Shown: positions 31,556 to 40,867 of the stretch, in pieces
How the letters are laid out: every line of letters starts with the position of its first letter
How positions within the stretch are numbered: the first letter of the stretch is position 1
The notes under the pieces: model-generated
What the model saw: the letters and a program-made list of their open reading frames with translations, nothing else
Told to the model about the DNA's origin: nothing
Databases searched by the model: none
Position numbers and translations under genes: made by a program
Source of the DNA: Bacillota bacterium
Lineage (GTDB): Bacteria > Bacillota > Clostridia > Tissierellales > Sedimentibacteraceae
Assembly: GCA_023453025.1 (NCBI GenBank)
Contig: JAEXUD010000041.1
Coordinates: 1 to 59,728, forward strand
DNA: 59,728 bases
Direction: 5' to 3'

Positions 31556-34243
31556 ATGTATTATCAAAAGAACTCGGAAGACGTATGTATTGAACTAAAC
31601 GTTCAAAAAAGCGGACTTAGTCAAGAGGAAGCCCAAAAACGTTTAGAGCAAAATGGACCAAACGTTCTTATTGAGAAAAAAAGAAAAACATTGCTACAAA
31701 TGTTTTTAGCTCAGCTTAAGGACACCATGATTTATATATTGTTTGCAGCAGCGGCAATATCAATTGCCCTTGATGAAGCAACTGATGCAATAATAATTTT
31801 ACTGGTAGTTTTAATAAATGCAGTTATAGGTGTTATACAGGAATCAAAAGCAGAAGCAGCTCTGGAAGCATTAAAAAATCTTTCAAGCCCTACTGCAATG
31901 ATAAAGCGAAATGGAAAAATTGTGGAAATACCTGCAGCGGAATTAGTTGTAGGCGATATAGTAATACTGGAAGCAGGACGAATTATCCCGGCGGATTTAA
32001 GATTAATACAATCAATTAATTTAAAAATTGAGGAATCAGCATTAACCGGAGAATCTGTACCTGTAGACAAGGATGCAGCCTTTATTGCTGCTGAGGAAAT
32101 AGGAATTGGTGACAGGATTAATATGGCTTATTCGTCAACAAGTGTTGCTTACGGCCGTGGTGAGGGTGTTGTCGTTTATACAGGAATGGATACTGAGATA
32201 GGTAAAATCGCTTCAATGCTTAACGAAAGCATTGAAGAACTGACACCTCTTCAAAGAAGACTTAATGATTTAGGCAAGCTTCTTGGAATCGTTGCAATAG
32301 TAATAGTTGTTGCAATGTTTGGTATAGCTTTAATTCAAGGAAGAGATATAGTAGAAATGCTTATCACGGCTATTGCGCTGGCAGTTGCCGCAATACCTGA
32401 AGGTCTGACAGCAGTAGTTACAATAGTATTGGCGCTTGGAGTACAAAGAATGGTAAAGGTTAACACGATTGTGCGTAAGCTGCCTGCAGTTGAGACCCTG
32501 GGTGCTGTCAGCACAGTTTGTTCGGATAAAACAGGTACCTTGACGCAAAATAAAATGACCGTAACGAAGGTTTATCTTGATAGTCAGATGAAGGATGTGA
32601 CGGGATTATCCTACGATAAAAACACTGTTTTTATGAATGGATTCATTCTGTGTAACGATGCTTCGACAGCGCACAATGACAGAATAGGTGACCCCACAGA
32701 GCTGGCACTTCTGGATATGGGCGGATTAATCAATATAACAAGAGAAGAGCTTGAAAAAACAAATCCCAGAATCAACGAGCAGTCCTTTGATTCGGCGCGT
32801 AAGCTTATGACAACAGTTCACAAAGACAAAGACGGCAAAATAATGAGCTATACAAAAGGTGCTATGGATATACTGCTGGGACGCTGCACTAAAATATATG
32901 CAGATGGTAAAGTTACTTCAATTTCAGATAAACATATATCAGCCATACACAACGCCGCTCAACAAATGGCACAAGGTGCTCTCAGAGTTTTAGCTCTTGG
33001 AATTAAAGAAGGCGACGATTCCGCAAGTGAAGAAAATCTTACATTTGTAGGTTTAGTTGGTATGATAGACCCTCCTCGTCCGGAAGCGAAGGATTCGGTA
33101 AAAGTATTGAAGCAAGCCGGCATAACCACTATAATGATAACCGGAGACCATAAAGATACGGCTCTTGCTATAGCAAAGGATTTGGGAATTGCAGAGGATG
33201 AAAAACAATGCATAACAGGCAGCGAATTAAATGAACTGACTCAAGAGCAATTAAATGACAGAGTAAAAAACACAAGAGTGTTTGCCCGTGTATCACCGGA
33301 GCACAAGGTAATGATAGTAAAAGCATTTAAATCAAACGGAAGCATAGTTTCGATGACAGGTGACGGTGTCAATGATGCTCCTTCATTAAAATCAGCTGAT
33401 ATAGGTGTTGCAATGGGAATTACAGGCACTGATGTTGCAAAGGGAGCTGCGGATATGGTTCTTACGGATGACAATTTTGCTACCATTGAAAAAGCTGTTG
33501 CCGAAGGCAGAGGAATATATCAGAATATCAAAAAAACTGTATTATTCTTGCTTTCTTCAAACTTCGGAGAAGTAATTTCGATGTTTTCTGCAATAGTTGC
33601 AGGTCTGGCAGCGCCGCTTCAATCAATTCATATTTTATGGATTAACTTAATTACTGACTCTTTACCGGGTCTTGCACTTGGTGTTGACCCCAAGGATACG
33701 GACATAATGAAATTGAAACCAAGGGATCCGGGCGAAAGCTTGTTTGCAAATGGCGGCTTGATATTCACTGTATACAATGGAGTCATGATAGCTGCTTTAA
33801 CATTGGGAGCCTTCCTGTGGTCGCCTATCACCCACTTAAATGCAATAGGCGATCCTGTTACCCTGGAAAACATAAAGCATTTGCTTGAGCTTACTACACC
33901 CATAATGGTAAACGGAAAGGAATATATGATCCTGGAGCATGCGCAGACATATGCATTTACCACACTTGGAGTTTCTCAGCTGTTTCATGCTATCGGGATG
34001 AGAAACTATGATAAATCACTGTTCAAAATGAATCTCCTGGATAATAAGGCTATGATCGGAGCTTTTGCAATTGGCTTATTGCTACAACTGGCTGTTACAG
34101 AAATTCCTATACTTGTCGAAGTGTTTGAAACAAGCAGGTTAACTATTAAAGAATGGGGCAATTTAATTCTCTTATCGGCAGTTCCATTATTGTCACATGA
34201 AATTATTGTAGCAGGAAAAAACATATTTAAAAAAAGCGCATAG
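31556..34243 (+). CDS. P2A-type cation-transporting ATPase (Ca2+/Mn2+ efflux)
   Basis: 895 aa. P-type features in order: actuator LTGESVPVDKD (about 162-172), PEGL ion motif in TM4 (AAIPEGLTAVV), phosphorylation site D324 (CSDKTGTLTQNK), GDGVNDAPSLK hinge and TM6 NLITDSLPGLALGVD. The sequence resembles SERCA/PMCA-type Ca2+ pumps. The yybP-ykoY riboswitch upstream indicates that Mn2+ is the physiological cue, so it likely exports Mn2+ as well as or instead of Ca2+. SD AAGGAGAG precedes the ATG. Confidence 0.92.
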   Translation: MYYQKNSEDVCIELNVQKSGLSQEEAQKRLEQNGPNVLIEKKRKTLLQMFLAQLKDTMIYILFAAAAISIALDEATDAIIILLVVLINAVIGVIQESKAEAALEALKNLSSPTAMIKRNGKIVEIPAAELVVGDIVILEAGRIIPADLRLIQSINLKIEESALTGESVPVDKDAAFIAAEEIGIGDRINMAYSSTSVAYGRGEGVVVYTGMDTEIGKIASMLNESIEELTPLQRRLNDLGKLLGIVAIVIVVAMFGIALIQGRDIVEMLITAIALAVAAIPEGLTAVVTIVLALGVQRMVKVNTIVRKLPAVETLGAVSTVCSDKTGTLTQNKMTVTKVYLDSQMKDVTGLSYDKNTVFMNGFILCNDASTAHNDRIGDPTELALLDMGGLINITREELEKTNPRINEQSFDSARKLMTTVHKDKDGKIMSYTKGAMDILLGRCTKIYADGKVTSISDKHISAIHNAAQQMAQGALRVLALGIKEGDDSASEENLTFVGLVGMIDPPRPEAKDSVKVLKQAGITTIMITGDHKDTALAIAKDLGIAEDEKQCITGSELNELTQEQLNDRVKNTRVFARVSPEHKVMIVKAFKSNGSIVSMTGDGVNDAPSLKSADIGVAMGITGTDVAKGAADMVLTDDNFATIEKAVAEGRGIYQNIKKTVLFLLSSNFGEVISMFSAIVAGLAAPLQSIHILWINLITDSLPGLALGVDPKDTDIMKLKPRDPGESLFANGGLIFTVYNGVMIAALTLGAFLWSPITHLNAIGDPVTLENIKHLLELTTPIMVNGKEYMILEHAQTYAFTTLGVSQLFHAIGMRNYDKSLFKMNLLDNKAMIGAFAIGLLLQLAVTEIPILVEVFETSRLTIKEWGNLILLSAVPLLSHEIIVAGKNIFKKSA

Positions 34244-34253
34244 TAATCAAATA

Positions 34254-34275
34254 AGCCTGGCATATATGCCAGGTT
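34254..34275 (+). terminator. Terminator of the cation ATPase gene
   Basis: CCTGGCATATATGCCAGG followed by TTTTATTTTT. Confidence 0.88.
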
Positions 34276-34292
34276 TTATTTTTAAACAAGAA

Positions 34293-34314
34293 AAAAGGAG
34301 CCCGGCTCCTATTT
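34293..34314 (-). terminator. Terminator of the ruv-yajC operon
   Basis: AGGAGCC and GGCTCCT, then TTTTTT in the minus direction, five bases after the yajC stop. Confidence 0.88.
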
Positions 34315-34318
34315 TATA

Positions 34319-34660
34319 TTAATTATTATCATCTTCCTGTATGTCAGTAGTTGCTGCTTCAATTTCTTCAGTCTTAGCTTCAGCTTTTTCCTTGCCTTTT
34401 TTTCCTACACTGCCAATTGCCCATTTAGAAAACTCTATTCTTTGTTTAGCATGAGCCATTTCCAATGTTATTACTTCATCATTAACCTTAACTATTTTTC
34501 CGTGTATCCCACCTATGGTAATAACTTCATCACCGATAGTCAAGCTGTCTCTCATTTGTTTTATTTCTTTGTCTTTCTTTTTCTGCGGTCTAATCATCAT
34601 GAAATACATCAAACCAAATAAAATGACCATCATAAAAATTCCGCTGTATTCTTGTGGCAT
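34319..34660 (-). CDS. yajC: Preprotein translocase subunit YajC
   Basis: 113 aa. One transmembrane helix (about 6-24), the RPQKKKDKE motif, then GDEVITIGGIHGKI and a charged tail. It associates with the SecDF part of the translocase. Eight bases after tgt and last of the ruvC operon. No secD or secF is visible nearby. Confidence 0.93.
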   Translation of the reverse strand: MPQEYSGIFMMVILFGLMYFMMIRPQKKKDKEIKQMRDSLTIGDEVITIGGIHGKIVKVNDEVITLEMAHAKQRIEFSKWAIGSVGKKGKEKAEAKTEEIEAATTDIQEDDNN

Positions 34661-34668
34661 ATTTCCTC

Positions 34669-35787
34669 CTAGTGTTTATAATATCCATAATTTTCATAAA
34701 ATTCATGCTTGAATTTCAAGAAATTATCTTCCATTATACTTATTCTAATACTTTTCATCAAATTAATCAAGAAAAATAAATTATGAATTGATGCAAGCCT
34801 TGCTCCGAGTATTTCATTTTCTCCAAACAAATGCCGCACATATGCTCTTGAATAATTTCTGCATGTATAGCAGCCGCAGTTTTCATCTATTGGGCCAAAG
34901 TCATGCTTATACTTTGCATTTTTAATAGTAAGCTGACCTTTACTTGTCATAAATGCACCGTGTCTTGCCATCCTTGTTGGCAGCACACAGTCTGCCATGT
35001 CTATTCCTCTTTCCACTGCCTCGAAAAGATAATCAGGACTTCCGACACCCATCAGGTATCTTGGCTTATCCTTTGGCAGTAATTCAACAGTATAATCCAT
35101 TACTTCACACATCAATTCTCTCGGTTCTCCAACGCTTAACCCTCCGACTGCATATCCGGGAAAGTCAAGTTCTGTTATTTGTTTAACACTCTCAATCCTT
35201 AAATCCTTGTACATTCCTCCCTGAACAATTCCAAACAATGCCTGATTCTCGATGTTTTTATGATATTCCTTGCATCTTTTTGCCCAGCGTGTTGTTCTTT
35301 GCATAGATTTTTCCACATATTCGTAGGATGCAGGATACGGTGCACACTCGTCAAATGCCATCATAATATCAGAACCAAGAGCATTTTGAATTTCCATAGA
35401 TTTCTCAGGACTTATAAAGTGCTTTGAACCGTCAATATGAGAACGGAACTCCACACCCTCTTCCGTAATTTTTCTTAATGGTCCAAGACTGAATACCTGA
35501 AAACCGCCGCTGTCGGTTAGTATTGGTCTGTCCCAGTTCATAAACTTATGAAGTCCTCCTGCTTCCTTTATAAGCTCATGTCCTGGTCTCAAATATAAAT
35601 GATATGTATTTCCCAGGATTATTTGTGCTTCAAGTTCCTTCATCTCCTCAGGCGTCATAGCCTTAACAGTTGCTTTAGTTCCTACAGGCATAAATATGGG
35701 AGTTTCTATATCACCATGGTTGGTATGTATAACACCAAGCCTTGCCTTGCATTCCTCAGATTCCTTTAACAATTCAAATTCAAACAT
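34669..35787 (-). CDS. tgt: Queuine tRNA-ribosyltransferase
   Basis: 372 aa. Catalytic region TDSGGFQVFSL (about 90-100), GGLSVGEP and the zinc ligands in CGCYTCRNYSRAY (about 309-321). It swaps guanine for a queuosine precursor in tRNA anticodons. Follows queA by ten bases. Confidence 0.96.
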   Translation of the reverse strand: MFEFELLKESEECKARLGVIHTNHGDIETPIFMPVGTKATVKAMTPEEMKELEAQIILGNTYHLYLRPGHELIKEAGGLHKFMNWDRPILTDSGGFQVFSLGPLRKITEEGVEFRSHIDGSKHFISPEKSMEIQNALGSDIMMAFDECAPYPASYEYVEKSMQRTTRWAKRCKEYHKNIENQALFGIVQGGMYKDLRIESVKQITELDFPGYAVGGLSVGEPRELMCEVMDYTVELLPKDKPRYLMGVGSPDYLFEAVERGIDMADCVLPTRMARHGAFMTSKGQLTIKNAKYKHDFGPIDENCGCYTCRNYSRAYVRHLFGENEILGARLASIHNLFFLINLMKSIRISIMEDNFLKFKHEFYENYGYYKH

Positions 35788-35797
35788 AATTCACCTT

Positions 35798-36835
35798 TTA
35801 TTTAATCAGCATGGCATCGCCAAAGCTGAAAAATCTGTATTTTTTTTCTACTGCAATTCTGTATGCATTCATTATTTTGTCCTTACTTGCCAGCGCACTT
35901 ACAAGCATGACAAGTGTCGATTCAGGCAAGTGAAAATTTGTAATTAATGAATCAATTACTCTATATTCATATCCCGGAAAAATAAATATTTCTGTCCAAC
36001 CCCTCTGAGCTCTGACAAATCCATTTTCGTCACCTATGGTTTCAAGGGTTCTTGTGCTTGTTGTTCCGACAGATATTACTCTTTTACCATTTCTTTTGGC
36101 TTCATTTATTTTTTCTGCTTCATTTTCTGAAAGCTCGTAATATTCAGAATGCATTTTATGTTCGGATATATACTCTGCTTTAACAGGTCTGAAGGTTCCA
36201 AGTCCCACATGAAGTGTGAGTCTTGCTATACTTACTCCGCTGTTTTCAATTTTTTCAAGAAGCTCATCATTAAAATGAAGCCCTGCTGTCGGTGCGGCTG
36301 CCGAGCCGGGATTTTTTGCATAAATTGTCTGATATCTGTTTTTATCCTCCAGCTTTTCATGTATATATGGCGGCAGAGGCATTTCTCCCAGTTGATCCAA
36401 TATTTCTTCAAATATACCCTTGTATTGAAACTCTATAATTCTGTTTCCGCCCTCTTCAACGTCAATTATTCTTCCTGTTAAAAAATTCTCTTTAAAAATT
36501 ATTTCCGAACCCGTTCTGGCCTTCTTCCCTGGTTTGACTAATATTTCCCATTTATCATCATCTAATCTTTTCAGCAAAAGTATTTCAATTAATGCTCCTG
36601 TATCCTTCCTTGTTCCGAAAAGCCTTGCGGGAAGAACCTTTGTATCGTTGATTACCAAACAATCACCCTTGTTTAAGTAATCCATTATATCGTAAAAATG
36701 TCTGTGTTCCACTTCACCGGTTATTTTGTCCAAAACCAGAAGCTTTGAATGGTCTCTTTCCTTTATTGGTGTTTGTGCAATAAGTTCCTCAGGTAAATCA
36801 TAGTAAAAATCGCTTGTTTTAAAATTATTTATCAT
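35798..36835 (-). CDS. queA: S-adenosylmethionine:tRNA ribosyltransferase-isomerase
   Basis: 345 aa, full length. Typical motifs: FYYDLPEELIAQ at the start, GSAAAPTAGLHF (about 171-182), HVGLGTFRPV (about 205-214) and TNFHLPESTLVML near the end. It makes epoxyqueuosine after Tgt. Overlaps the SpoIID gene by four bases (ATGA). Confidence 0.96.
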   Translation of the reverse strand: MINNFKTSDFYYDLPEELIAQTPIKERDHSKLLVLDKITGEVEHRHFYDIMDYLNKGDCLVINDTKVLPARLFGTRKDTGALIEILLLKRLDDDKWEILVKPGKKARTGSEIIFKENFLTGRIIDVEEGGNRIIEFQYKGIFEEILDQLGEMPLPPYIHEKLEDKNRYQTIYAKNPGSAAAPTAGLHFNDELLEKIENSGVSIARLTLHVGLGTFRPVKAEYISEHKMHSEYYELSENEAEKINEAKRNGKRVISVGTTSTRTLETIGDENGFVRAQRGWTEIFIFPGYEYRVIDSLITNFHLPESTLVMLVSALASKDKIMNAYRIAVEKKYRFFSFGDAMLIK

Positions 36836-38535
36836 TTAATGTCTACTCCGGTATAGTAATATTTTAATATTTCATCATATGTATATCCTTCAGATGCCAT
36901 TTGTTTTGCCCCATACTGGCTCATTCCTATACCATGTCCCCATCCTCTGCCTTGAAAATTATAATCTGAAGAATTTGTTTCTAATATAGCAACTCCTTTT
37001 GAGCTTATAACTGAAATTTTTTCCGGTTGTATTTTCTTTGTTCCGGAGCTGCTCGCTACGTACTTGCCAATTATACTTCCGGAGCTTAACTTATTTTCAT
37101 TGTCAGCATCCTCATTTTCTTCATCTTCACCTTCTTCAATTATTGTGTCTATTATTCCTCCATTCGTAGAAACAGCATCTTCTTTATCATCAAATGTATA
37201 TTTATTGGTAAAATAAAATACGTTCCCGTTTTCAACCGTGAACCAGGAGCTCATCAGTCCCAGAAGAAGCCTGGCATCCTCCTTGTAGTATTCAATTTCT
37301 CCAATATCAGTCGAAAATATGCATTCCATAACTCTGTTATTTTCAGATACCTTTGTTATTTCCACGCTGTAAAGCTTATCCACATCATGACCGTCATCAT
37401 TTAGTTTTTTTATAATTTCTTCCTTTTGATATGACTTCTGCCATTCGTTGTACGGAGACCCTGACCTGTTTGAAAATTCATCCTCAACTCCAGCTAAATA
37501 AGGAATCTTTTCAAACCATACGTTTTCTGAGTATTCCGTACTGCCTCCGCTGGTTGAATGGTAAAATGCCTGAATGAGATTATCCTTGTAATATATCATT
37601 TCGCCTGTTGTTTCATCAACTGCATTGTTTGTTGAATCCTTTTCAGAAATATATCCTCTGTAGACTTGGCTGTTTTGGTTATCATCTAAATCATAGCCGT
37701 AGGATGCATTTGGGTTAAGACATGACACCGCGTAGGTTCTTGCTGCAACTGCCTGAGCTTTCAAGGATTCCTCACCCCAGGATGCAGATATTTCATTTGG
37801 AACCACACCGTAAAGATAGCTTTCCAAATCCACAAAATTTATCGAAATAAGCTTGGCGTTTTCTATTATTTTAAAGCCTAACAGCCCTCTGTACGGTCTT
37901 TTGTCAATTTTAATCATTTCAGATGCTTCGTCTTTATTATATGATGAAAAAAATACGCTTAATTTGTTATCGTACATAAAAACAGCATTGCTTTCATTGT
38001 CATATACGATTACATTTTTCATATTTGTAGAAACCGTCTTGCCGTCATATCCTTCATCAGCTAATTTATCAAGCAATTTATCTGCTTGTTTAATATCTGA
38101 GTAATAACCGCCGTAAATCTTAAATCCTTCGCTGCTTAATTGAGGATAGAAGTCAGCGTCAAAAACATCTTCCAGATATTCAACTTCTTTCATAGCATCT
38201 TTATAGTATGAATAAATTTCATCTATAACCACATGATTAGGTCCATAGGATGCATCATCTTCATCTGCAACAAAATTGAAACTGCCGTCAAAATAAGAGT
38301 CAAGAAGCACACTTAATTTAGTTCCATCCAGACTAAACAATTCTGCAGGATTATCGTTAAGCTCATAAACAGTTACATTATTATATCCCTCTAAGGCTGC
38401 CTGCTCATTAAAAAGTCTTGGTGAGCGGATTCTCACTCTAACAAACTCGCTGCCTGAAGCCGCATAGCAAACAGAAATAGAAAACATGAAAATCAAGACA
38501 GCTATAACAGTTATCCTTTGTATAAGTTTTCTCAT
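36832..38535 (-). CDS. SpoIID/LytB-domain protein
   Basis: 567 aa. Signal peptide (about 1-26, ending CYAASG), a possible SPOR-like region (FKIYGGYYSDIKQADKLL, about 118-135), the SpoIID core with VPNEISASWGEESLKAQAVA and FYHSTSGGSTEYSENVW, an acidic linker (IIEEGEDEENEDADNE, about 470-485) and GRGWGHGIGMSQYGAK near the end. SpoIID proteins are lytic transglycosylases for peptidoglycan thinning in engulfment. It lies between ruvB and queA, a clostridial order; the length exceeds B. subtilis SpoIID, so it may be a paralogue. Confidence 0.87.
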   Translation of the reverse strand: MRKLIQRITVIAVLIFMFSISVCYAASGSEFVRVRIRSPRLFNEQAALEGYNNVTVYELNDNPAELFSLDGTKLSVLLDSYFDGSFNFVADEDDASYGPNHVVIDEIYSYYKDAMKEVEYLEDVFDADFYPQLSSEGFKIYGGYYSDIKQADKLLDKLADEGYDGKTVSTNMKNVIVYDNESNAVFMYDNKLSVFFSSYNKDEASEMIKIDKRPYRGLLGFKIIENAKLISINFVDLESYLYGVVPNEISASWGEESLKAQAVAARTYAVSCLNPNASYGYDLDDNQNSQVYRGYISEKDSTNNAVDETTGEMIYYKDNLIQAFYHSTSGGSTEYSENVWFEKIPYLAGVEDEFSNRSGSPYNEWQKSYQKEEIIKKLNDDGHDVDKLYSVEITKVSENNRVMECIFSTDIGEIEYYKEDARLLLGLMSSWFTVENGNVFYFTNKYTFDDKEDAVSTNGGIIDTIIEEGEDEENEDADNENKLSSGSIIGKYVASSSGTKKIQPEKISVISSKGVAILETNSSDYNFQGRGWGHGIGMSQYGAKQMASEGYTYDEILKYYYTGVDIK

Positions 38536-38539
38536 ATAC

Positions 38540-39577
38540 CTACCCCTCTAAATCCAGTGTCATTTGATTTGTGTTAATTCTGGTTTTATTAACATGCCTG
38601 TAGCCAAGCTCCGTAACAACCCTGCCTCGTGGAGTACGGTTTAAATATCCTATTTGCAATAAATATGGTTCATAAACATCCTCTATGGTTCCTTTTTCTT
38701 CTCCTATGGATGCTGCAAGTGTATCCAACCCTACAGGACCGCCTTTGTAAAAATCTATTATTGTATTTAAAATTCTTCTGTCAAGCTTATCAAGTCCCAT
38801 TTCATCTATCTCAAGCATTTTTAATGCCCTGTCGGCAGTTATGGTATCAATTGTACCACTTGCTTTTACTATGGCATAATCTCTTACCCGCTTCAACAGA
38901 CGATTTGCTATTCTCGGAGTTCCTCTGGAGCGCCTTGCTATTTCTTCTGCGCCATTTTCATTAATTTCAATATTTATAATACTTGCAGACCTTAAAACAA
39001 TTTCCTTCAGATCCTTTGTTTCATAAAAATCCAGGTTACACATCACTCCAAAACGATCCCTTAAAGGAGAAGCAAGCATCCCTGATCTTGTAGTTGCTCC
39101 TATTAATGTGAACTTTGGCAAATCAAGCCTTATTGACCTTGCCGATGGGCCCTTGCCTATTATAATATCCAGAGCATAATCCTCCAAAGCAGGATACAAA
39201 ACTTCTTCAACATTTTTGTTTATCCTATGAATTTCATCTATAAAAAGAACATCATTTTCATTTAAATTCGTAAGAATTGCTGCTAAATCGCCCTGTCTTT
39301 CAATTGCAGGACCTGATGTAACCCTTATGTTTACTCCCATTTCATTAGATATGATATTTGCAAGGGTTGTCTTTCCAAGTCCGGGAGGTCCGGATAAAAG
39401 CACATGGTCAAGGGGCTGGTTTCTCATTTTAGCAGACTCAATAAAAATATTCAGGACTTCCTTTACTTTTGTCTGACCTATGTATTGAGAAAGCCTTTGG
39501 GGTCTTAAGCTAAGCTCAATGTCCTCTTCTCCTATATTAGCTGTAGTAGCTGTCAGTTCATTTTCCCTGTCAAACAT
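38540..39577 (-). CDS. ruvB: Holliday junction DNA helicase RuvB
   Basis: 345 aa. Walker A GPPGLGKTTLA (about 64-74), Walker B DVLFIDEIHR, GATTRSG sensor and the C-terminal winged helix (QIGYLNRTPRGR). Branch migration motor with RuvA. The start overlaps the ruvA stop by one base (TAATG). Confidence 0.97.
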   Translation of the reverse strand: MFDRENELTATTANIGEEDIELSLRPQRLSQYIGQTKVKEVLNIFIESAKMRNQPLDHVLLSGPPGLGKTTLANIISNEMGVNIRVTSGPAIERQGDLAAILTNLNENDVLFIDEIHRINKNVEEVLYPALEDYALDIIIGKGPSARSIRLDLPKFTLIGATTRSGMLASPLRDRFGVMCNLDFYETKDLKEIVLRSASIINIEINENGAEEIARRSRGTPRIANRLLKRVRDYAIVKASGTIDTITADRALKMLEIDEMGLDKLDRRILNTIIDFYKGGPVGLDTLAASIGEEKGTIEDVYEPYLLQIGYLNRTPRGRVVTELGYRHVNKTRINTNQMTLDLEG

Positions 39578-40179
39578 TATAACACCTGCCTGTTAATGTT
39601 TTTTAAAGCTTCTTTAATTATCTCATTTTCTGTCTTTCCTGTGAAATCAATTCTGTCAAGTGCTTTCTTTGCTTCATAGGAATTAAAGCCCAAAGCAATT
39701 AAAGCATTAAGCATATCAGATGCTTCAGAATCAATGAAAGAGTTGCTCATTTCTTCAGTATCTGTCTCAATTAAATCCAATGATCCAACCTTGTCCTTAA
39801 GGTCAAGAATTATCTTACTTGCAGTCTTCTTGCCGATACCGGGCACCTTGGACATTCTTGCAGCATCATCCTTTAATATAATTTCCTTAATAGTACTTGG
39901 TTCATATGTTGAGAGTACTGAAAGCCCGGCTTTGGGCCCCACCCCGTTTACTGAAATAAGCTTTTTAAAAAGCTCTATTTCATCTGTTGTTAAAAAGCCG
40001 TATAGCGCTATCATATCCTCTCTGATATGCATGTATGTTTGTATTAAAACCTGCTCTCCTTCTCTTACCTTGTTAAGAGTAGAAAAAGCCGTATTGATAT
40101 AATATCCTATATTATTGTTGTCTAAAACTATGTAATCCAACCCTTTTTTTATCACTTCGCCTTTAATAAAGCTTATCAT
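39577..40179 (-). CDS. ruvA: Holliday junction DNA helicase RuvA
   Basis: 200 aa. N-terminal OB fold (FIKGEVIKKGLDYIVLDNNN), two helix-hairpin-helix motifs (ISVNGVGPKAGL, LSKVPGIGKKTASKI-like) and a C-terminal domain that binds RuvB (ALIALGFNSYEAKKAL). Binds the junction. Fifteen bases after ruvC. Confidence 0.97.
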   Translation of the reverse strand: MISFIKGEVIKKGLDYIVLDNNNIGYYINTAFSTLNKVREGEQVLIQTYMHIREDMIALYGFLTTDEIELFKKLISVNGVGPKAGLSVLSTYEPSTIKEIILKDDAARMSKVPGIGKKTASKIILDLKDKVGSLDLIETDTEEMSNSFIDSEASDMLNALIALGFNSYEAKKALDRIDFTGKTENEIIKEALKNINRQVL

Positions 40180-40194
40180 TTTCCCTCCGTTTAA

Positions 40195-40695
40195 TCAGTA
40201 TTTTAATATTTTAAAATTATCTGCAAATTTCAATGAATGAGCATGACAAATTGCAGCTGCAAGCCCGTCAGCCACATCATCAGGCTTAGGTACACTTTCC
40301 AGCTTGAGTATCACCCTCACCATTTCCTGAATTTGCTTTTTTTCAGCTCTTCCATATCCAACTATTCCTTGTTTTATCTGAAGCGGAGTGTATTCGTATA
40401 GAGGTATGCAGTTGTTTTCCGCAGCCAAAAGATGAACCCCCCTGGCTTCGGCTATTGCTATTGCTGTCTTCGCATTTTTGTTATAAAATAGCTCTTCGAT
40501 TGCAACAGCATCAGGCTTGTACAAATCAAACAATTTTGTGTAGCTATCGTATATTTTTTTAAGCCTTTTCGGAAATTCCTCACAGCTTTCAGTAGTAACA
40601 GCTCCATAATCCAGAACCTCAAATTTGTTTCCTATATATTTTAAAACACCATAGCCTGAAATTGCCAGACCCGGATCTATACCAAATATAATCAT
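40195..40695 (-). CDS. ruvC: Holliday junction resolvase RuvC
   Basis: 166 aa. Catalytic acids D7 (FGIDPGL), E67 (AIEELF), D140 and D143 (PDDVADGLA). Cleaves the junction delivered by RuvAB. First gene of a long operon running ruvC-ruvA-ruvB-spoIID-queA-tgt-yajC. Confidence 0.97.
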   Translation of the reverse strand: MIIFGIDPGLAISGYGVLKYIGNKFEVLDYGAVTTESCEEFPKRLKKIYDSYTKLFDLYKPDAVAIEELFYNKNAKTAIAIAEARGVHLLAAENNCIPLYEYTPLQIKQGIVGYGRAEKKQIQEMVRVILKLESVPKPDDVADGLAAAICHAHSLKFADNFKILKY

Positions 40696-40727
40696 TACTT
40701 CTCCTAATTTTCCTTAAGTTATTACAA

Positions 40728-40756
40728 ATTATAGCATAGATTCAGTGCTATGTTAA
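40728..40756 (-). promoter_or_regulatory. Promoter of the ruvC operon
   Basis: TTAACA (40751-40756), 17 bp, TATAAT (40728-40733) on the minus strand, 33 bp before the ruvC start. TAGCA and TGCTA form a short inverted repeat in the spacer. I see no LexA-like box. Confidence 0.82.
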
Positions 40757-40806
40757 GAACTTTTTCATTACAGCAAAGCATGTAATTTTTAACTGATACA
40801 AAAATA

Positions 40807-40836
40807 TTGCTGCATTAATTTAAAGTGTGTTATAAT
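40807..40836 (+). promoter_or_regulatory. Promoter of rodA
   Basis: TTGCTG (40807-40812), 18 bp, TATAAT (40831-40836), followed 31 bp later by the ATG. Divergent from the ruvC promoter. Confidence 0.68.
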
Positions 40837-40867
40837 AGCTTAGAATGAATTAAGAACGAGGTTTAAC

